Source: Onchidella celtica
Taxonomy: Eukaryota > Mollusca > Gastropoda > Systellommatophora > Onchidiidae
Reading direction: 5' to 3'
Assembly (NCBI GenBank): GCA_963931925.1
Contig: OZ007572.1
Location: 20,416,043 to 20,480,042 of the forward strand
Length of the DNA stretch: 64,000 nt
Shown: positions 1-10,449 of the stretch, one piece after another
How the letters are laid out: each line of letters opens with the position of its first letter
How positions within the stretch are numbered: the stretch's first letter is position 1
Made by a program: the position numbers and the translations under genes
Notes under the pieces: model-generated
Seen by the model: the letters and a program-made list of their open reading frames with translations, nothing else
The model's database searches: none
Told to the model about the DNA's origin: nothing

Positions 1-330
1 GGAAACTCGTCGCTGATATTTGCCCGTTGAGGAAACAGATTTGAGAATTTTTGGGGAAAATAGATCCCCACAAAACGGGGAAATGGGCAACAGAACTTGT
101 AAAAGTCAGAGACACATCAGACGAGAGCTATTTTGATGTGGTCAGCTTGTTTCTTTCCAAATCCGAAAATTGTGCTCGAAGCCCTGTTTAAATCTAAAGT
201 CTTCTTTTCACATAATTATATACAAAACAATCAAGATAATAAAGTTTATACGGAAATATTTCATTCTATTTGTGAAATTTTGAACGGATGAAGCTCTGCA
301 TACCAAACATAAAAATGAAGTGCCGAAATA

Positions 331-394
331 GACCGTGAATGGCGCAAGGTGGTTGTGATCGTGCAGACTCGCCTAAAAAGCCAAACTCAAACTC
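331..394 (+). repeat. Dispersed repeat 3'-end fragment (GTGAATGGCGCAA type)
   Basis: Short fragment reading GTGAATGGCGCAAGGTGG, then GATCGTGCAGACTCGCC, then CCAAACTCAAACTC. The same ordered motifs recur at 4890-4978 and 13766-13870, so this is one dispersed family. The terminal CAAACTC repeats resemble the A-rich tail of a short retroelement. No promoter head is visible in any of the three copies. Membership of a SINE family is inference. Confidence 0.5.
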
Positions 395-1144
395 AGACGC
401 ATGGAAATCCAGGATCAAACAGACTTGATTCATTGCACATAAAACGCCTTACCACATTTTGTTCCATGCTGTGAAGTAACGTCGATCAGCAGAACCTAGT
501 GAGTAAGGCAGGCGGGGAGGATTTTGTAGTTAATAATGAATGAATCAATTTGAAGCCATGGGGATTCAGTGTTAAAGGCGGGGACTGAGGTGCGGATGAA
601 AGCAGGAACTCTTTTTCTCCCGAGGGAAAAAATCCCCTGGGACAAAACACTATACTCGCGGGTAAATTCTAAGAACGGGAGGGAACTGTACTAAAGTTCT
701 ATACTACCAACAATAATTATAATGATCACCATTTGAAATATGCTCGTAGAGCACGCCATAATTACGAGTATTTTAGTCAAAATGTGGCAAAAAGAAAAAG
801 TTGTTTGCTGCAAAGCCTCGCTAAAGAAATAATACAGAAAAGATATAAATGCAAAGGAAAAGGACAACTTTTTCTATTTGCCAGTTCAGAGATAGAAAAA
901 TTTCATTTATCAACAAATAAAGATTCAGTTACACTATCAAAAACAGACTCATAGACTACATTCTTAATTTAGTATCCCTTGGTCAGTATTTTATTATACC
1001 TCTGAGAAAGAATCATCTACAATGAAGATTATTGACTACAGTTCAGAGAAAGAAAAGAGTTCAGCCGTCAACAACTAAAGATCTAGTTTCTTGGCACAAG
1101 CGCGGTTTTAATGTTTTTTTAGCATGGCCTGAGCCAGTATTGTG

Positions 1145-1386
1145 ATTGGATCTGATAAAACCGGACTAAAGGGTAAAATACAGAACTCTTTAGAAAATCA
1201 AAATAAAATATTTCTAAGACGATTTCAAGCAATATATTTTAATTGGTCGCAGAAAAATGTCTAATGTTTTGATATTAATTGAAAATCTCAGTTTCCATAG
1301 AAAATGACTTTTTCCCCGTTAGAAAGGTTTTCTCAGGAATTTGGTATTTCACCTTAAGCCCGATTTCAAATATCAGATCCACCCAT
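1145..1386 (-). mobile_element. Family B inverted-repeat element (MITE-like), copy 1
   Basis: About 240 bp bounded by inverted ends: GGATCTGATAAAACCGGAC on the left, and a right end (ACCTTAAGCCCGATTTC, then CAGATCCACCC) that is its approximate reverse complement. The inner part, including TTTCTAAGACGATTTCAAGC, is the reverse complement of the middle of the copies at 7451-7690 and 25784-26046. The three copies are clearly homologous but diverged. No coding capacity. A short non-autonomous DNA transposon is the best reading; the superfamily is unknown. Confidence 0.75.
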
Positions 1387-1769
1387 ATTTTATTCCACTT
1401 TAACTCGCATCTTTCTGAGAGAGAACAAAATAAAGTGAAGATTATTTACAGCAGTTTCTGAAAGAAAACATTAATCCACCAACAAATGAAGATCCAAGAG
1501 ATAGGTGCACAAGAATGATCAGCCATGATTCAAATGCCATTCCCTTGCAGCAAATAAAACGACTCTTGCCGTCCTGATAATGTACTTCTCTATCTCGGTT
1601 TATCTTCCATTTGTAGAGTCAAAATAAGAAAGATACAATGTATGTCTATTCGTACTTTTCAGGGCCGGCGAGACGAATAAATCAAATATGAATGGCCGCT
1701 GGATGAGGATTATGGAACTGTTCTTCGGCGTTCGGAAAAATAGGGACTATTTTCGCTTTGGTTAAGGAA

Positions 1770-1831
1770 ATTGCTCTACATAAATCTACTCATGTACTTT
1801 ATTGCTCTACATAAATCTACTCATGTACGTT
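1770..1831 (+). repeat. Tandem duplication of a 31-bp unit
   Basis: The unit beginning ATTGCTCTACATAAATCTAC occurs twice head to tail with a single difference near the end of the second unit. Such near-identity indicates a recent local duplication. It lies in otherwise featureless DNA. Confidence 0.9.
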
Positions 1832-2038
1832 ATTGCTCTTTTCTTTTCATTTCTATTTTTCCCCCCATTACCTCATTTGTCATGAATCAGCGTCGGCCTT
1901 CGCCTTTATGTTTGGATTTGATTGGGTTAAGTCGTTATCCTGTCTTAGTGCCAGATAATGTAATATTCATGACTTGAACTCGAGTTTATTTTGTGGAGGT
2001 TTAAATTTTAACAGTAAAAATGTTTATGCTTTATAATA

Positions 2039-2185
2039 CAAGATGGACAAGAAATGAGAGGTAAAAGTGATCGAGAGAGAAAATAGGAGAGAAAAAGAGA
2101 GAAAGAGAGACAAGGAGAGAAAAAGAGAGGGAGAAAAGAGGAGAGAATGAGGAAAACAGAGAGATAAAATGAGAAAGAGAGAGAA

Positions 2186-2261
<76 letters not shown>

Positions 2262-2292
2262 GTTTTGTGTGTGTGTGGGAGGGGGGGGGGCA
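2039..2292 (+). repeat. Purine-rich (GA)n tract with (GT)n and poly-G edge
   Basis: Imperfect GAGAAA-type purine sequence grades into a pure GA run at about 2190-2258, then GTGTGT and a G10 run at 2281-2290. The serine/leucine-rich frames on the minus strand here are microsatellite translations, not genes. A long homopurine strand of this kind can adopt triplex DNA; that is general knowledge, not something shown here. Confidence 0.95.
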
Positions 2293-2571
2293 TGATTGAG
2301 CCCCAGTCATACTAAATGGAAACAGACAAGAATTATTTCAGTGATAAAATATTGCCCAGCCAGTTTCATGGCCCATTTCAACACATTGATCATAGTAATT
2401 TTCCAGCCGTTCTTCCTTGCATTTTGTAATTTTGTGAAGTGATATTATCAGCTCTGTTATATATAAAAAAAAAACTTTGTCATTTATTAATAGAAAATAT
2501 ACTTTAAAGATACAGAGTGTGTGGACTGTTTTCATTACCTGCCATTAACTGATCATTAAAATTACGCAATA

Positions 2572-2658
2572 AATAATATAATAATAATAATAATAATAAA
2601 AGTCATATAATAATAATAATAATTATATAATAATGAAAGTAAAATAATAATAATAATG
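2572..2658 (+). repeat. (AAT)n microsatellite
   Basis: Interrupted AATAAT trinucleotide repeats in three blocks separated by short AT-rich spacers. Confidence 0.95.
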
Positions 2659-2659
2659 T

Positions 2660-4140
2660 CATCCTTACTTCAGGAACAATCATAGATATGCACCAATAAA
2701 CGGGAACAGTTAAGACTGTAAATTCTACCCGTGGACAAAAATGGCAACATCTTTGTTGGAATATGAGATAACGTTATGAACGTGTACGTGATCTTCAACT
2801 ACTTCAGTGGAACAAAATGTCTAATTTCCCCTGAGACAAAGTGAACTATACAATATTTCTTGTCTTTTCTCTTAGTCGGCTATTATAATGTCACACTGAC
2901 ACATTTTGATTTAACAAGACAACACAATGGAAGAGCAAGAGGAGAGAAAGAGTCGGTGTATGGGAAGAACATAAGAATAAACCCTGTTGTCGATATGAAG
3001 AACACATAGTAAAACTCATTACGAAGTCTTTCTCCACGCTTGTAGGGACATTTAAGGGGAGATAACTAAAACAGTCAATTGTGGGAGGTTCTCTTTATCA
3101 TGGTTGTTGCCCCTTATCAATTCCTTGCCAATTAATCACTATCCGTGCAGGTGAGGTAATTTAATTAAATTTCTGTTTCTCACATCTGTATTGCTACTAA
3201 TTAATATTTGGCTTTCGAGCCTGAAGAAAATAGAAAAAGCCGAAGATAACGTTAATTACTGCAATGTAAAATTATACTTCAAGAGAACCGCTGTCCCTAT
3301 TATTTTGACAACTTCCACACCACATGTATAATTACTACCATTACTTGATTTCTACACATGTTATCAAAGGCCATTGGTTATTAAAAACACCATTAAGATC
3401 ACTTTTACTGCGTGCACTACATGAGGATCCACAGCGTTTGTGTTAAATCGTGTCAAGCTCAAAATCCTGGCGAAACCTGACGACTTTCAGGGGAGAATAA
3501 TGTTGATCTTCTACCCTAAAGCGATATAATTTGGGTTACATCCCTTGACTTAGATTTTTTTTTTCTTTTATTTGACACTTTGAATATGCGGGTCTGTTAC
3601 TTGAAGTCCTCAGACAATAATGCATTTCATACATTCATTTTTACTTCCTGCCTCCGTCTTCCGTCCTATTTTTCCCCTTTCATTTGTGTTTTCACATTAT
3701 GTTTTTGTCATCCCCCTAATGTTCTGTGATAATATTTCAATTATTTTGATCTCTCATTTTGTTGGTGGATAAAAATTTTCTTTGCCCTTTGTTTCTCGCA
3801 ATATTATTTTTCTTTTAAGAAATTGCACATTACTCGACTCCCTCCTTCCAAGCTAACTAATTCAGCATCTGATTCCTGAATTCACTGGGTCTGGTATTTC
3901 AATCGCCATTTTGTTCCTGTGAAAATCGGCGAGAAATCCAACAATGAACTAAAAGTGTAGGAATTGTGGAAAGGGGGGGGGGGGGGGGAATCTCTCCTCT
4001 ATTTGGCAAGAAGCAATCTATGTAACTTGAAAGCACTGACAGCAGGTACATTTGAAAGAGAAGCATTGTGTTTTGCTGTAAAGAGGGGGGGGGGGTGGGC
4101 AGGTTTAAGATGCTGTCTGTAACCAGAGAGTTTTACAGTA
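2660..4140. other. No gene or element recognised
   Basis: AT-rich sequence with no open frame of 60 codons or more. It holds G runs at 3974-3988 and 4085-4094. The motif AAGGGGAGATAACT near 3054 resembles a short repeat common in molluscs, but no element boundaries can be drawn here. Confidence 0.6.
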
Positions 4141-4143
4141 AAG

Positions 4144-4195
4144 TTGTGTGTGTGTGTGTGTGCATCTATGTGCATGCATGTGTGTGTGTGTGTTT
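4144..4195 (+). repeat. (GT)n microsatellite
   Basis: GT dinucleotide runs interrupted by GCATCTATGTGCATGCATG. Alternating purine-pyrimidine tract. Confidence 0.95.
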
Positions 4196-4889
4196 GATGT
4201 AGTATGTATAGGTGCGTGTGCTTGTGTCCACGGGGGCGGACATTTGATAATTATGGTGACATGAGCCAGCTCAAGAGCTTAAGATAAATCATTTTTGATA
4301 TAAATTTCCTGCTGCCTGTTTTTGCATCCATTTATTATTACAAGGATTTTAATGTCATAATAATATCACGACAGCACCTCTACGACGCCTCACCCTACAT
4401 CACAGTATACCTATTTTGTATGTGTCCCAAGCACAGAAAGCTTTCTAAAGTGTTACTTGTCACACACCTAAGATAGCTGCCATGTACTTGAAGCAAATAT
4501 TATTATAATGAGCTGTTATATCAAATAAGAATACTTATAGTCATGTCTGCCACTGGTGAATAAGGTTAATATCACAGACCAAGTATTTTGTCTTCTTCAT
4601 GTTTCAAAGAAATTAAGTTATGAATAAAAAATGCATTGATGCTCCCACTGATTGGTGCAAAGTCTTCAGACCTATACGACATTGTGTGACGGCGAGCAGT
4701 TAAAATATAGCAACAAAGGAAAGGAAACAAGGATGTACATTACAACGCCCAGTGTTAGAAACATTGTTTGAATTGTTTTGTTGGTTTTTTTTTGGTAGGT
4801 GCTTGTATTGTTCTTGTTTTTCCTTTCCCTGATTTATTGAAAGTTCATTCAATATTTTTATATTTTTGTTTACAAGAATTTGAAGGCTG

Positions 4890-4978
4890 AGACTAGCCCT
4901 AAGTAAGATAGGGAAAAAACTGTGAGAGATGCAAAGTAGCCGGTATCGTGCCGACTTAAACCCAAACTCAAACGGTCG
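4890..4978 (+). repeat. Dispersed repeat 3'-end fragment, second copy
   Basis: Shares ACTGTGAGAGATGCAAAG, CCGGTATCGTGCCGACTTAA and the CCCAAACTCAAAC tail with the copies at 331-394 and 13766-13870. Similarity to the third copy extends upstream through an AGTAAGATAGGG-like segment, so this copy is longer than the first. Confidence 0.55.
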
Positions 4979-5604
4979 TTTCTAATAAGTCTATGCTACA
5001 TACAACTTTTTTCTCTTTGTTTTGCCACATTTGCATTTTGTTCTAAGCCTTACTTCGACCTCATTCTCTTCTGGTTGTTTTTTTGGTCCTTAATTTAAAA
5101 ACAAAAATAAATATTATTTTTAAATGACACGACGAATGTAATTCTGTGGTGCTGTAGAACTACAGCATTGGGCCAGGAGGCGATTATTGTAGTGGGAGGA
5201 CGAGACTATGTTTGAGGAGAAAGAAGGAAGGCGTGAAAGTATAAAGAAGATACGGGCAGTCAGGCCAGCAGCTGGACCTCAAGTATCGACACCCAAGAAA
5301 TGAGGGCATGATCGAAGGTCTGACCTTTGTCCCTTCATCAATTTTTCACAGACAGGGCATAGCCTTGTCACCACGTGACTGGTATCCTTGACAAATCTTA
5401 GTCTTACGACCCTCCCCAGGGGACCAGCTGGGGCGATCCTGGCGGTCAGAACCCATTGTTGTCTAAGTTTTTATATAGGGGTTCATTTCGCCATGAAATG
5501 TCGATGCAGGGTCAATATTGGTCTTGATGAAGCTGAGTGGGGTACAGATCGGGAACATGGAGCGTTTTGCTATCGCTAGGTCTTGTTGGGCCTTGGTAAA
5601 CATT

Positions 5605-5856
5605 GGCTCACTGCGCACCATAGAATAGTATACTGCTACGTACTGGCATCGTTTGGGCTTTGATTTCCTGGGAAAAGAAGTTTAAATTTTAGCCACTTAG
5701 TTTAGTCTAAGGAAACTGTTTTATATATGGTGCTTGCCATGTACTATAGAATAATATACTGCTACGTACTGGCATTGCTTCGGCTGTGGTTTCCAGGGAA
5801 AACTGGTTGAAATTTTTCGTTACTTAGTTTGGCCTTGTAAGGAAATCTTTTATCCT
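5605..5856 (+). repeat. Diverged tandem duplication, ~126-bp unit
   Basis: Two head-to-tail units share TAGAATARTATACTGCTACG, TACTGGCATYG, TTTCCTGGGAAAA-like and TTACTTAGTTT-like blocks in the same order, 126 bp apart. They differ at many positions, so the duplication is old. No open frame crosses both units. Confidence 0.85.
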
Positions 5857-6420
5857 AAAAGTAGTTAATTTTTTAATTCACGCAGTCTCGACGCTGTGCC
5901 TCTCTCTGTGGATACAAATTCTTGTACCAGTTTTATTCAATAGGATCAAGTTGTCTTGGATGCCCTCCCCCCCCCCCCCTCCTGTTCTAACTTTCCACCC
6001 GTTTGTACATCAATGATTTTGCTGTTCAAATCGATATCATGAACAGAACTGCCTCTACACTTTGCTCTGTGGGCTCTCCAGCTTTTTTATTGAGTGGAGT
6101 GACCTCTCAAACTAGGATAACGCGAGTGACTCTACTGGGCAACAACTTTGTTTACAGTATTTGAGCACGTTTGGTCAGATTTAGCTCCCTAGCGAAGGCA
6201 AATGTCAAAAGTCATTTTTTTTGTTTTTTTAAAATATTTTTTAAATATATTTTTCATTAACTTAAATTTTGTTTTGACAGTATGCATTATTTGACCACTG
6301 TAAAGGTATAATGATGAAAGAATTATCAATTTTCAAATACACTACACAATATTTTTTTATTTTTTTGTAATCATTCTGTTGTTCATTTTTATTAAACTCT
6401 ACTGTTCACGGCGATATACC
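5857..6420. other. No gene recognised; C run and T-rich stretch
   Basis: Contains a C run at about 5968-5979 and a T-rich block at 6215-6260. No usable open frame and no repeat shared with the rest of the window. Confidence 0.6.
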
Positions 6421-6480
6421 TTTGGCCCTATTATGAAACCTCATGGTGAGGGCATTCATACAACTGCAGGGAACAACTCG
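6421..6480 (+). mobile_element. Possible truncated family D end
   Basis: GGCCCTATTATGAAACCTC followed by a GGGCATTC block matches the left ~40 bp of the family D elements at 12613-12872 and 63387-63643. The matching right end is absent, so this is a fragment or a chance remnant. Confidence 0.4.
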
Positions 6481-6818
6481 CAAAATTGTCAGCAAACCCT
6501 TTGGGGGATTTTTATCATTATCATTTTCCTATTGATTAAGAAGGAAATACAATTTCTCTAAACTTTATTAATAGAACTAAAATGTATTGATAAGACAATA
6601 TACATCGGACTTAAAACATTTTCCATTTTCCTGTCCTGTAATAATAGGCTCTTTGCATTTCCTCGGCTTCGTGGTCGCAAGTCAAAGATAATTATCATTT
6701 TATGCAGTGACTTGCTCACAGGCCTGGAGTTAAGTCAATTCCTACAACTCGCTTTAACCAAACACTTAGACTATTTGGTTTTGGGATGGGCTGCGGCCTC
6801 ACATATTATACTACATCA

Positions 6819-6992
6819 AGAGGAAGGCCGCGCGGAACGTGGAGAAGAGCCAGAGAAAATGATGTGCAACGAAGCGGAAAGACTTGGAATAATGTAAAGA
6901 GACTGGCCCATGATAGAGAGGGATGGAAAGTGTTTGTTGGTGGCCTATACCCTGATCCAGGGTGAGAAAGGCAATGATGATGATGATGATGA
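6819..6992 (+). mobile_element. LINE C-terminal fragment with (GAT)n 3' tail
   Basis: A 48-codon frame runs from AGA at 6819 to TGA at 6963-6965. It begins RGRPRGTWRRARENDV, continues GKTWNNVKRLAHDREGW and ends VGGLYPDPG. The R-G-R-P...TW...LAQDR.GW...VGGL pattern is the typical extreme C-terminus of non-LTR retrotransposon polyproteins, just after the reverse transcriptase. Nine bases past the stop, GAT repeats (6974-6992) form a 3' microsatellite tail, common in this class. Upstream, the frame reads into sequence I cannot match, so the copy is 5'-truncated or eroded. It has no enzyme domain and is certainly inactive. Confidence 0.85.
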
Positions 6993-7450
6993 GCTAAAAC
7001 TTTATTTCGTACAAAACTGTAACAGCTGAATTGTGTGTTTCAGTGGCATTATGGCTAGGCAATATCAAACTCTTTTGTCTTCACCACTCTGAAAATTTTG
7101 GAACTATAATAAGAGAGAAGTCCGTGTTATATTTTATTTTATGCTTTCTTGTTATGGTTAGAATCTGTTGTAAAATAATTTACTGCCCATGTGAATACTG
7201 TTAAATGTATTCTTTTGGCACAAAACTTCCCGCCTGATGCTTCATGCAGTATACCATTGTTCCTTGTGAAACGCAATGAAATTATATAAATTTTAATGTC
7301 CCACGAGGCAGTAACATCTAAGTGCACTCGCTGAACTGCGCAACCTGTCCCTCTTTCATATGTTTTTCACGAAGCGACCCCTACGCAGTGTTAATTGATA
7401 CGTGTCACAAATGCATAACTTTTTATTTCCATGAATGGTTATTAAATTTG
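6993..7450. other. No gene or element recognised
   Basis: Plain AT-rich DNA. A 62-codon minus-strand frame (7139-7327) shows no domain, no composition shift and no neighbour suggesting it is real. Confidence 0.6.
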
Positions 7451-7690
7451 TGAGTGGGTCTGACGAAACTGGAAAGGTGAAAGACCAGATCCCTGAGGAA
7501 ATCCCTCGAAAATAGGAACATGTTCCCTGAAAATATTAAGGTCTGCTTATAAAATGAAAGATTGGCCATTTTTCTGCAATTAGTTAAAATATTTTGCTTG
7601 AAATCGTCTTAAAAATATTTTATTTTGATATTTTTTAAAGAGGTATAAAGATTTTACCTTAGCCTTATTTTGCCCGATCTACTCACATTT
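7451..7690 (+). mobile_element. Family B inverted-repeat element, copy 2
   Basis: Left end GTGAGTGGGTCTGACGAAAC. The right end (CCCGATCTACTCACATTTTC) is the approximate reverse complement of the family left end. The middle block, AAAATATTTTGCTTGAAATC, is shared with copy 3 in the same orientation and with copy 1 inverted. Length ~240 bp, non-coding. The spacing of the inverted ends and the conserved interior make a MITE-like element more likely than a random palindrome. Confidence 0.8.
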
Positions 7691-7747
7691 TCAGTTCGGG
7701 GTATGTACGAAACAATTAAAAAAACAATGAGAAAAGACTCCCATAAA

Positions 7748-8200
7748 GGAGACAAGGTGGTCTAGAGGCAAGGTGCTCGCCTCTCATGCCAAGGGTCCCG
7801 GGTTGAAAACCCTGCCGGCGCAGGCATGTTGGAAGTTTGGGATTTTTCTCATATTTTCGTGTCCCTGATCCTATATTGGGGGGAGTAGGATCGAGTACCT
7901 AGTCTTCTCGGATAAGGACGAAAAAAAATCGGAGGGCCCGTGTGCACGTTGCGCACGTTGAAGATACCTTGGCAGTTGGAAATCGTAAAGAGCAGGCTGG
8001 ACAACAGGCCGCTGCAAAATTAAATAAAATTCATCCCTAGATGCCCCCCTCCCCCCTCATCCCCCCCCCAAAAAAAACCGCCGACCGGCGCTGCACTGTG
8101 GCGACGACGTGCCTGCTCCAGTTGTAACTGGGCTGCAATGGCACAGAGGCAAATTTCCCAAATGGGATTAAAGTAGTATACACAATACACACAATACATA
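7748..8200 (+). mobile_element. tRNA-derived SINE, near full length
   Basis: The head carries a pol III A box, TGGTCTAGAGG (7758-7768), and a B box, GGTTGAAAACC (7801-7811), 32 bp apart as in tRNA genes. The loop CTCTCATG recalls the tRNA-Glu type. The head is followed by a conserved body with GAGGGCCCGTGTGCACGTTG and CTTGGCAGTTGGAAATCG, then a 3' module (GCTGCACTGTGGCGACGACG ... CAAATTTCCCAAATG) and an ACACAAT-rich tail. The body and 3' module recur in a truncated copy at 58062-58333, proving a dispersed family. The head does not fold into a complete tRNA, so it is not a working tRNA gene. Mobility would depend on LINE enzymes. Confidence 0.88.
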
Positions 8201-8341
8201 TAAAGATTTATATGGTTGCTGTCGCCATTTTGATCAGTATCATTACAACCCTGGGACCTGACGCTGAGGGGAAACTAAAAAAAACAACATTATTATCATG
8301 GCAAGTAGCAAAAGAAGATCCAGGACTGTAGGGTTGAAGGG

Positions 8342-8490
8342 CGAAAAGATAAGAGAAGATAAGATAAGAGACACGAATCACAATAATTATGCCATGAGGG
8401 AATCAATTCTCTGTGTCGGAGCATTTGGGAGCACATACATGGTACACATATCTTGCGCATCATTATATAAACATATAACAACTCAATGAA
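8342..8490 (-). mobile_element. LINE 3' end with TTATC-type tail (copy 1)
   Basis: On the plus strand it opens with GATAAGATAAG repeats, which read as a CTTATC tail on the minus strand. These are followed by a segment with AATCAATTCTCTGTGTCGGA, GGTACACATATCTTG and CATCATTATATAAACATA. Matching ordered motifs occur at 45615-45745 and 57933-58056, always in this orientation. Pentanucleotide tails of this type are typical of LINE 3' ends. The body is lost, so the family cannot be named. Confidence 0.6.
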
Positions 8491-8837
8491 CTCAAAGAAC
8501 AGACATTCACAAAGTGACACAGTAAGGAACGTAGTGAAATATGGCACACATCTAGTTAAAATGCCTTGTTGAGGCAAAATGCGGGGAGCAAAAACAATCT
8601 TCTGTATAATATCCTTCTCTTTTTGCTCCCATGTGTATTGTTCTGGGAGGAGGAGAGTTTGGCTGTTTTGGCATTCTGTTGTGAGTTACACAGTTACTTA
8701 AGTCATTTTGAGTTTGAAAACTGCGGGGAAAAAAAACCCCCACTTGAAAACTCACACAGCGACTGCATTTTACAAGGTAATATGTTGTGGTATATTTGTG
8801 GTATGTGCTTTTCTGCATGCTTCTATATAATTATACG

Positions 8838-8918
8838 TGTGTATGTTTGTGTATGTGTGTGTGTGTGTTGGTGTGTATGTGTATGTGTTGGTGTGTGTGT
8901 ATGTGTGCATGTGTGTGT
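8838..8918 (+). repeat. (GT)n microsatellite
   Basis: GTGTGTATG-type alternating tract. Frames rich in Cys/Val across it are artefacts of the repeat. Confidence 0.95.
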
Positions 8919-9293
8919 TTAAAAAATATATCAAATATCTCCAAGATATTACTGCTTCGAAAGAGTATTGGTTTCTAGCTTAATGTCCTCAAAATCTCCC
9001 TTCAGAATGAATGTTTTACTCTAAGAAAACAAAATGTTTGTCCTTAAAATTAAAAAAAAAAGAAAAAAGTAGGTAACATGAATGAAAATTGATCAAAGTC
9101 GAATGGCCGCGTCGATTGAGTACACCGGAAAGCGATTACACTCGCAAACACCCTAGCATCACTTTCAGACATGTGAGCAAACAGCATTCTGTGTCATGTA
9201 GATTAGTTCAGGCCTCGAAATAGCGCGATGGAAAGATAATATGAAAGGTAACCTCAAGCTTTGCTCGCTGCAGTCCCAGGGCTATCGTATCAC

Positions 9294-9596
9294 CAGGGGC
9301 GTGACGTGGGTAGGGCCATAGGGGCCGTTGCCCCGGCCGGGCGCAAAATTCTTAGGGGTCCAAAATTTCAACGAAGTAAAACAATAGTAATCATAAAATA
9401 AAAAGAGTGTATCCTCCTGCCCCCCCCCCCCACACACACACACACAGAGAAAACCTCCCAATGTTCGAACATTCTACACAGTTTTTCAACATGTCGGGGC
9501 AAATAAACTTTGTCACCTGCTAACGGTCCACGGGGCAGGCAAGGGGAGCAATACTTCCCCTTACCCCGGGCGCTGGCAACCAACGTTACGCCACTG
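9294..9596 (+). mobile_element. hAT-type MITE with perfect 8-bp target duplication
   Basis: Element of 303 bp with inverted ends CAGGGGCGTGACG and CGTTACGCCACTG. It is flanked by identical 8-bp direct repeats CGTATCAC at 9286-9293 and 9597-9604. An 8-bp duplication with CAGNGGCGTNAC ends is the hallmark of non-autonomous hAT-superfamily elements. The subterminal GGGGCCGTTGCCCCGGCC forms a strong hairpin. A C/CA tract (9420-9446) sits in the middle. No transposase sequence is present, so it would have needed an enzyme supplied elsewhere. Confidence 0.93.
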
Positions 9597-9604
9597 CGTA
9601 TCAC

Positions 9605-10020
9605 AGCCGTCATCGGTCAGGTCTCGACTTGATACTAAGACCGCAACATCACTGGAAAAAAAAATGCACCTTAATGAATTATGCGGCTTTGTAATTATAC
9701 GCTGCTTGAATAGAAAGCAGGCCATTAGTGAAAAGGGGTTTTACAAATTAGAAACCAGGCATCCAGATCAAAGGCGCAGGTTGAAATACGTAGTGATTAA
9801 AAAGAATAATGTTTAATACAAAATGCATTCAGCGTGGCATGACACACACTTCATAAATTTGAAATGAGACAACAAACATTCAGAACAAAAAAGTTGTGTT
9901 TGTGCAGCTCAAAGCTGGTAACAAAAAAATGGTAAAAAACCAAATATTAAAGTACAAAAAAAACCCCGAAGCTTTTGATCTTTACCATTTTGTGCTAAAC
10001 AAATATAAAAAAAAGGTAAC
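9605..10020. other. No gene recognised
   Basis: AT-rich with several short A runs. It leads directly into the CAACAA-rich minisatellite. Nothing else seen. Confidence 0.6.
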
Positions 10021-10412
10021 AAAAACAACATCAACAACAATAACAGCAGCAGCAGCAACAACAACAAGAAACAACATAACAACATCAACAGCAAAAGCAA
10101 CAACAACAAGAAACAACATAACAACATCAACAGCAAAAGCAACAACAACAAGAAACAACATAACAACATCAACAGCAAAAGCAACAACAACAAGAAACAA
10201 CATAACAACATCAACAGCAAAAGCAACAACAACAAGAAACAACATAACAACATCAACAGCAAAAGCAACAACAACAAGAAACAACATAACAACATCAACA
10301 GCAAAAGCAACAACAACAACAACAAAAACAGCAACAGCAGCAACGACATTAAAAACAAAACTACAACAACATTCAAGCAGCAACAACAAGTAAAAGCAAC
10401 AACAACAAAAAA
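10021..10412 (+). repeat. CAA-rich region with 42-bp minisatellite
   Basis: The core (about 10067-10316) is six near-identical 42-bp units containing AAGAAACAACATAACAACAT and CAACAGCAAAAGCAACAAC. It is flanked by less regular CAA/CAG triplets. The unit is a multiple of three, so frames stay open through it on both strands: 165 codons on plus (9896-10393), 179 and 163 codons on minus. The plus frame would encode a Thr/Ala-rich repeat (ITTSTAKATTTRNN). No coding support exists outside the array, so I treat all these frames as by-products. Confidence 0.9.
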
Positions 10413-10449
10413 ACACAGCTTGGAGTCTATTTGTATTACTGTGCTCAAT

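Noticed and set aside
7748..7820. Functional tRNA gene
   Set aside because: Boxes A and B are present, but the acceptor arm cannot pair and a SINE body follows.
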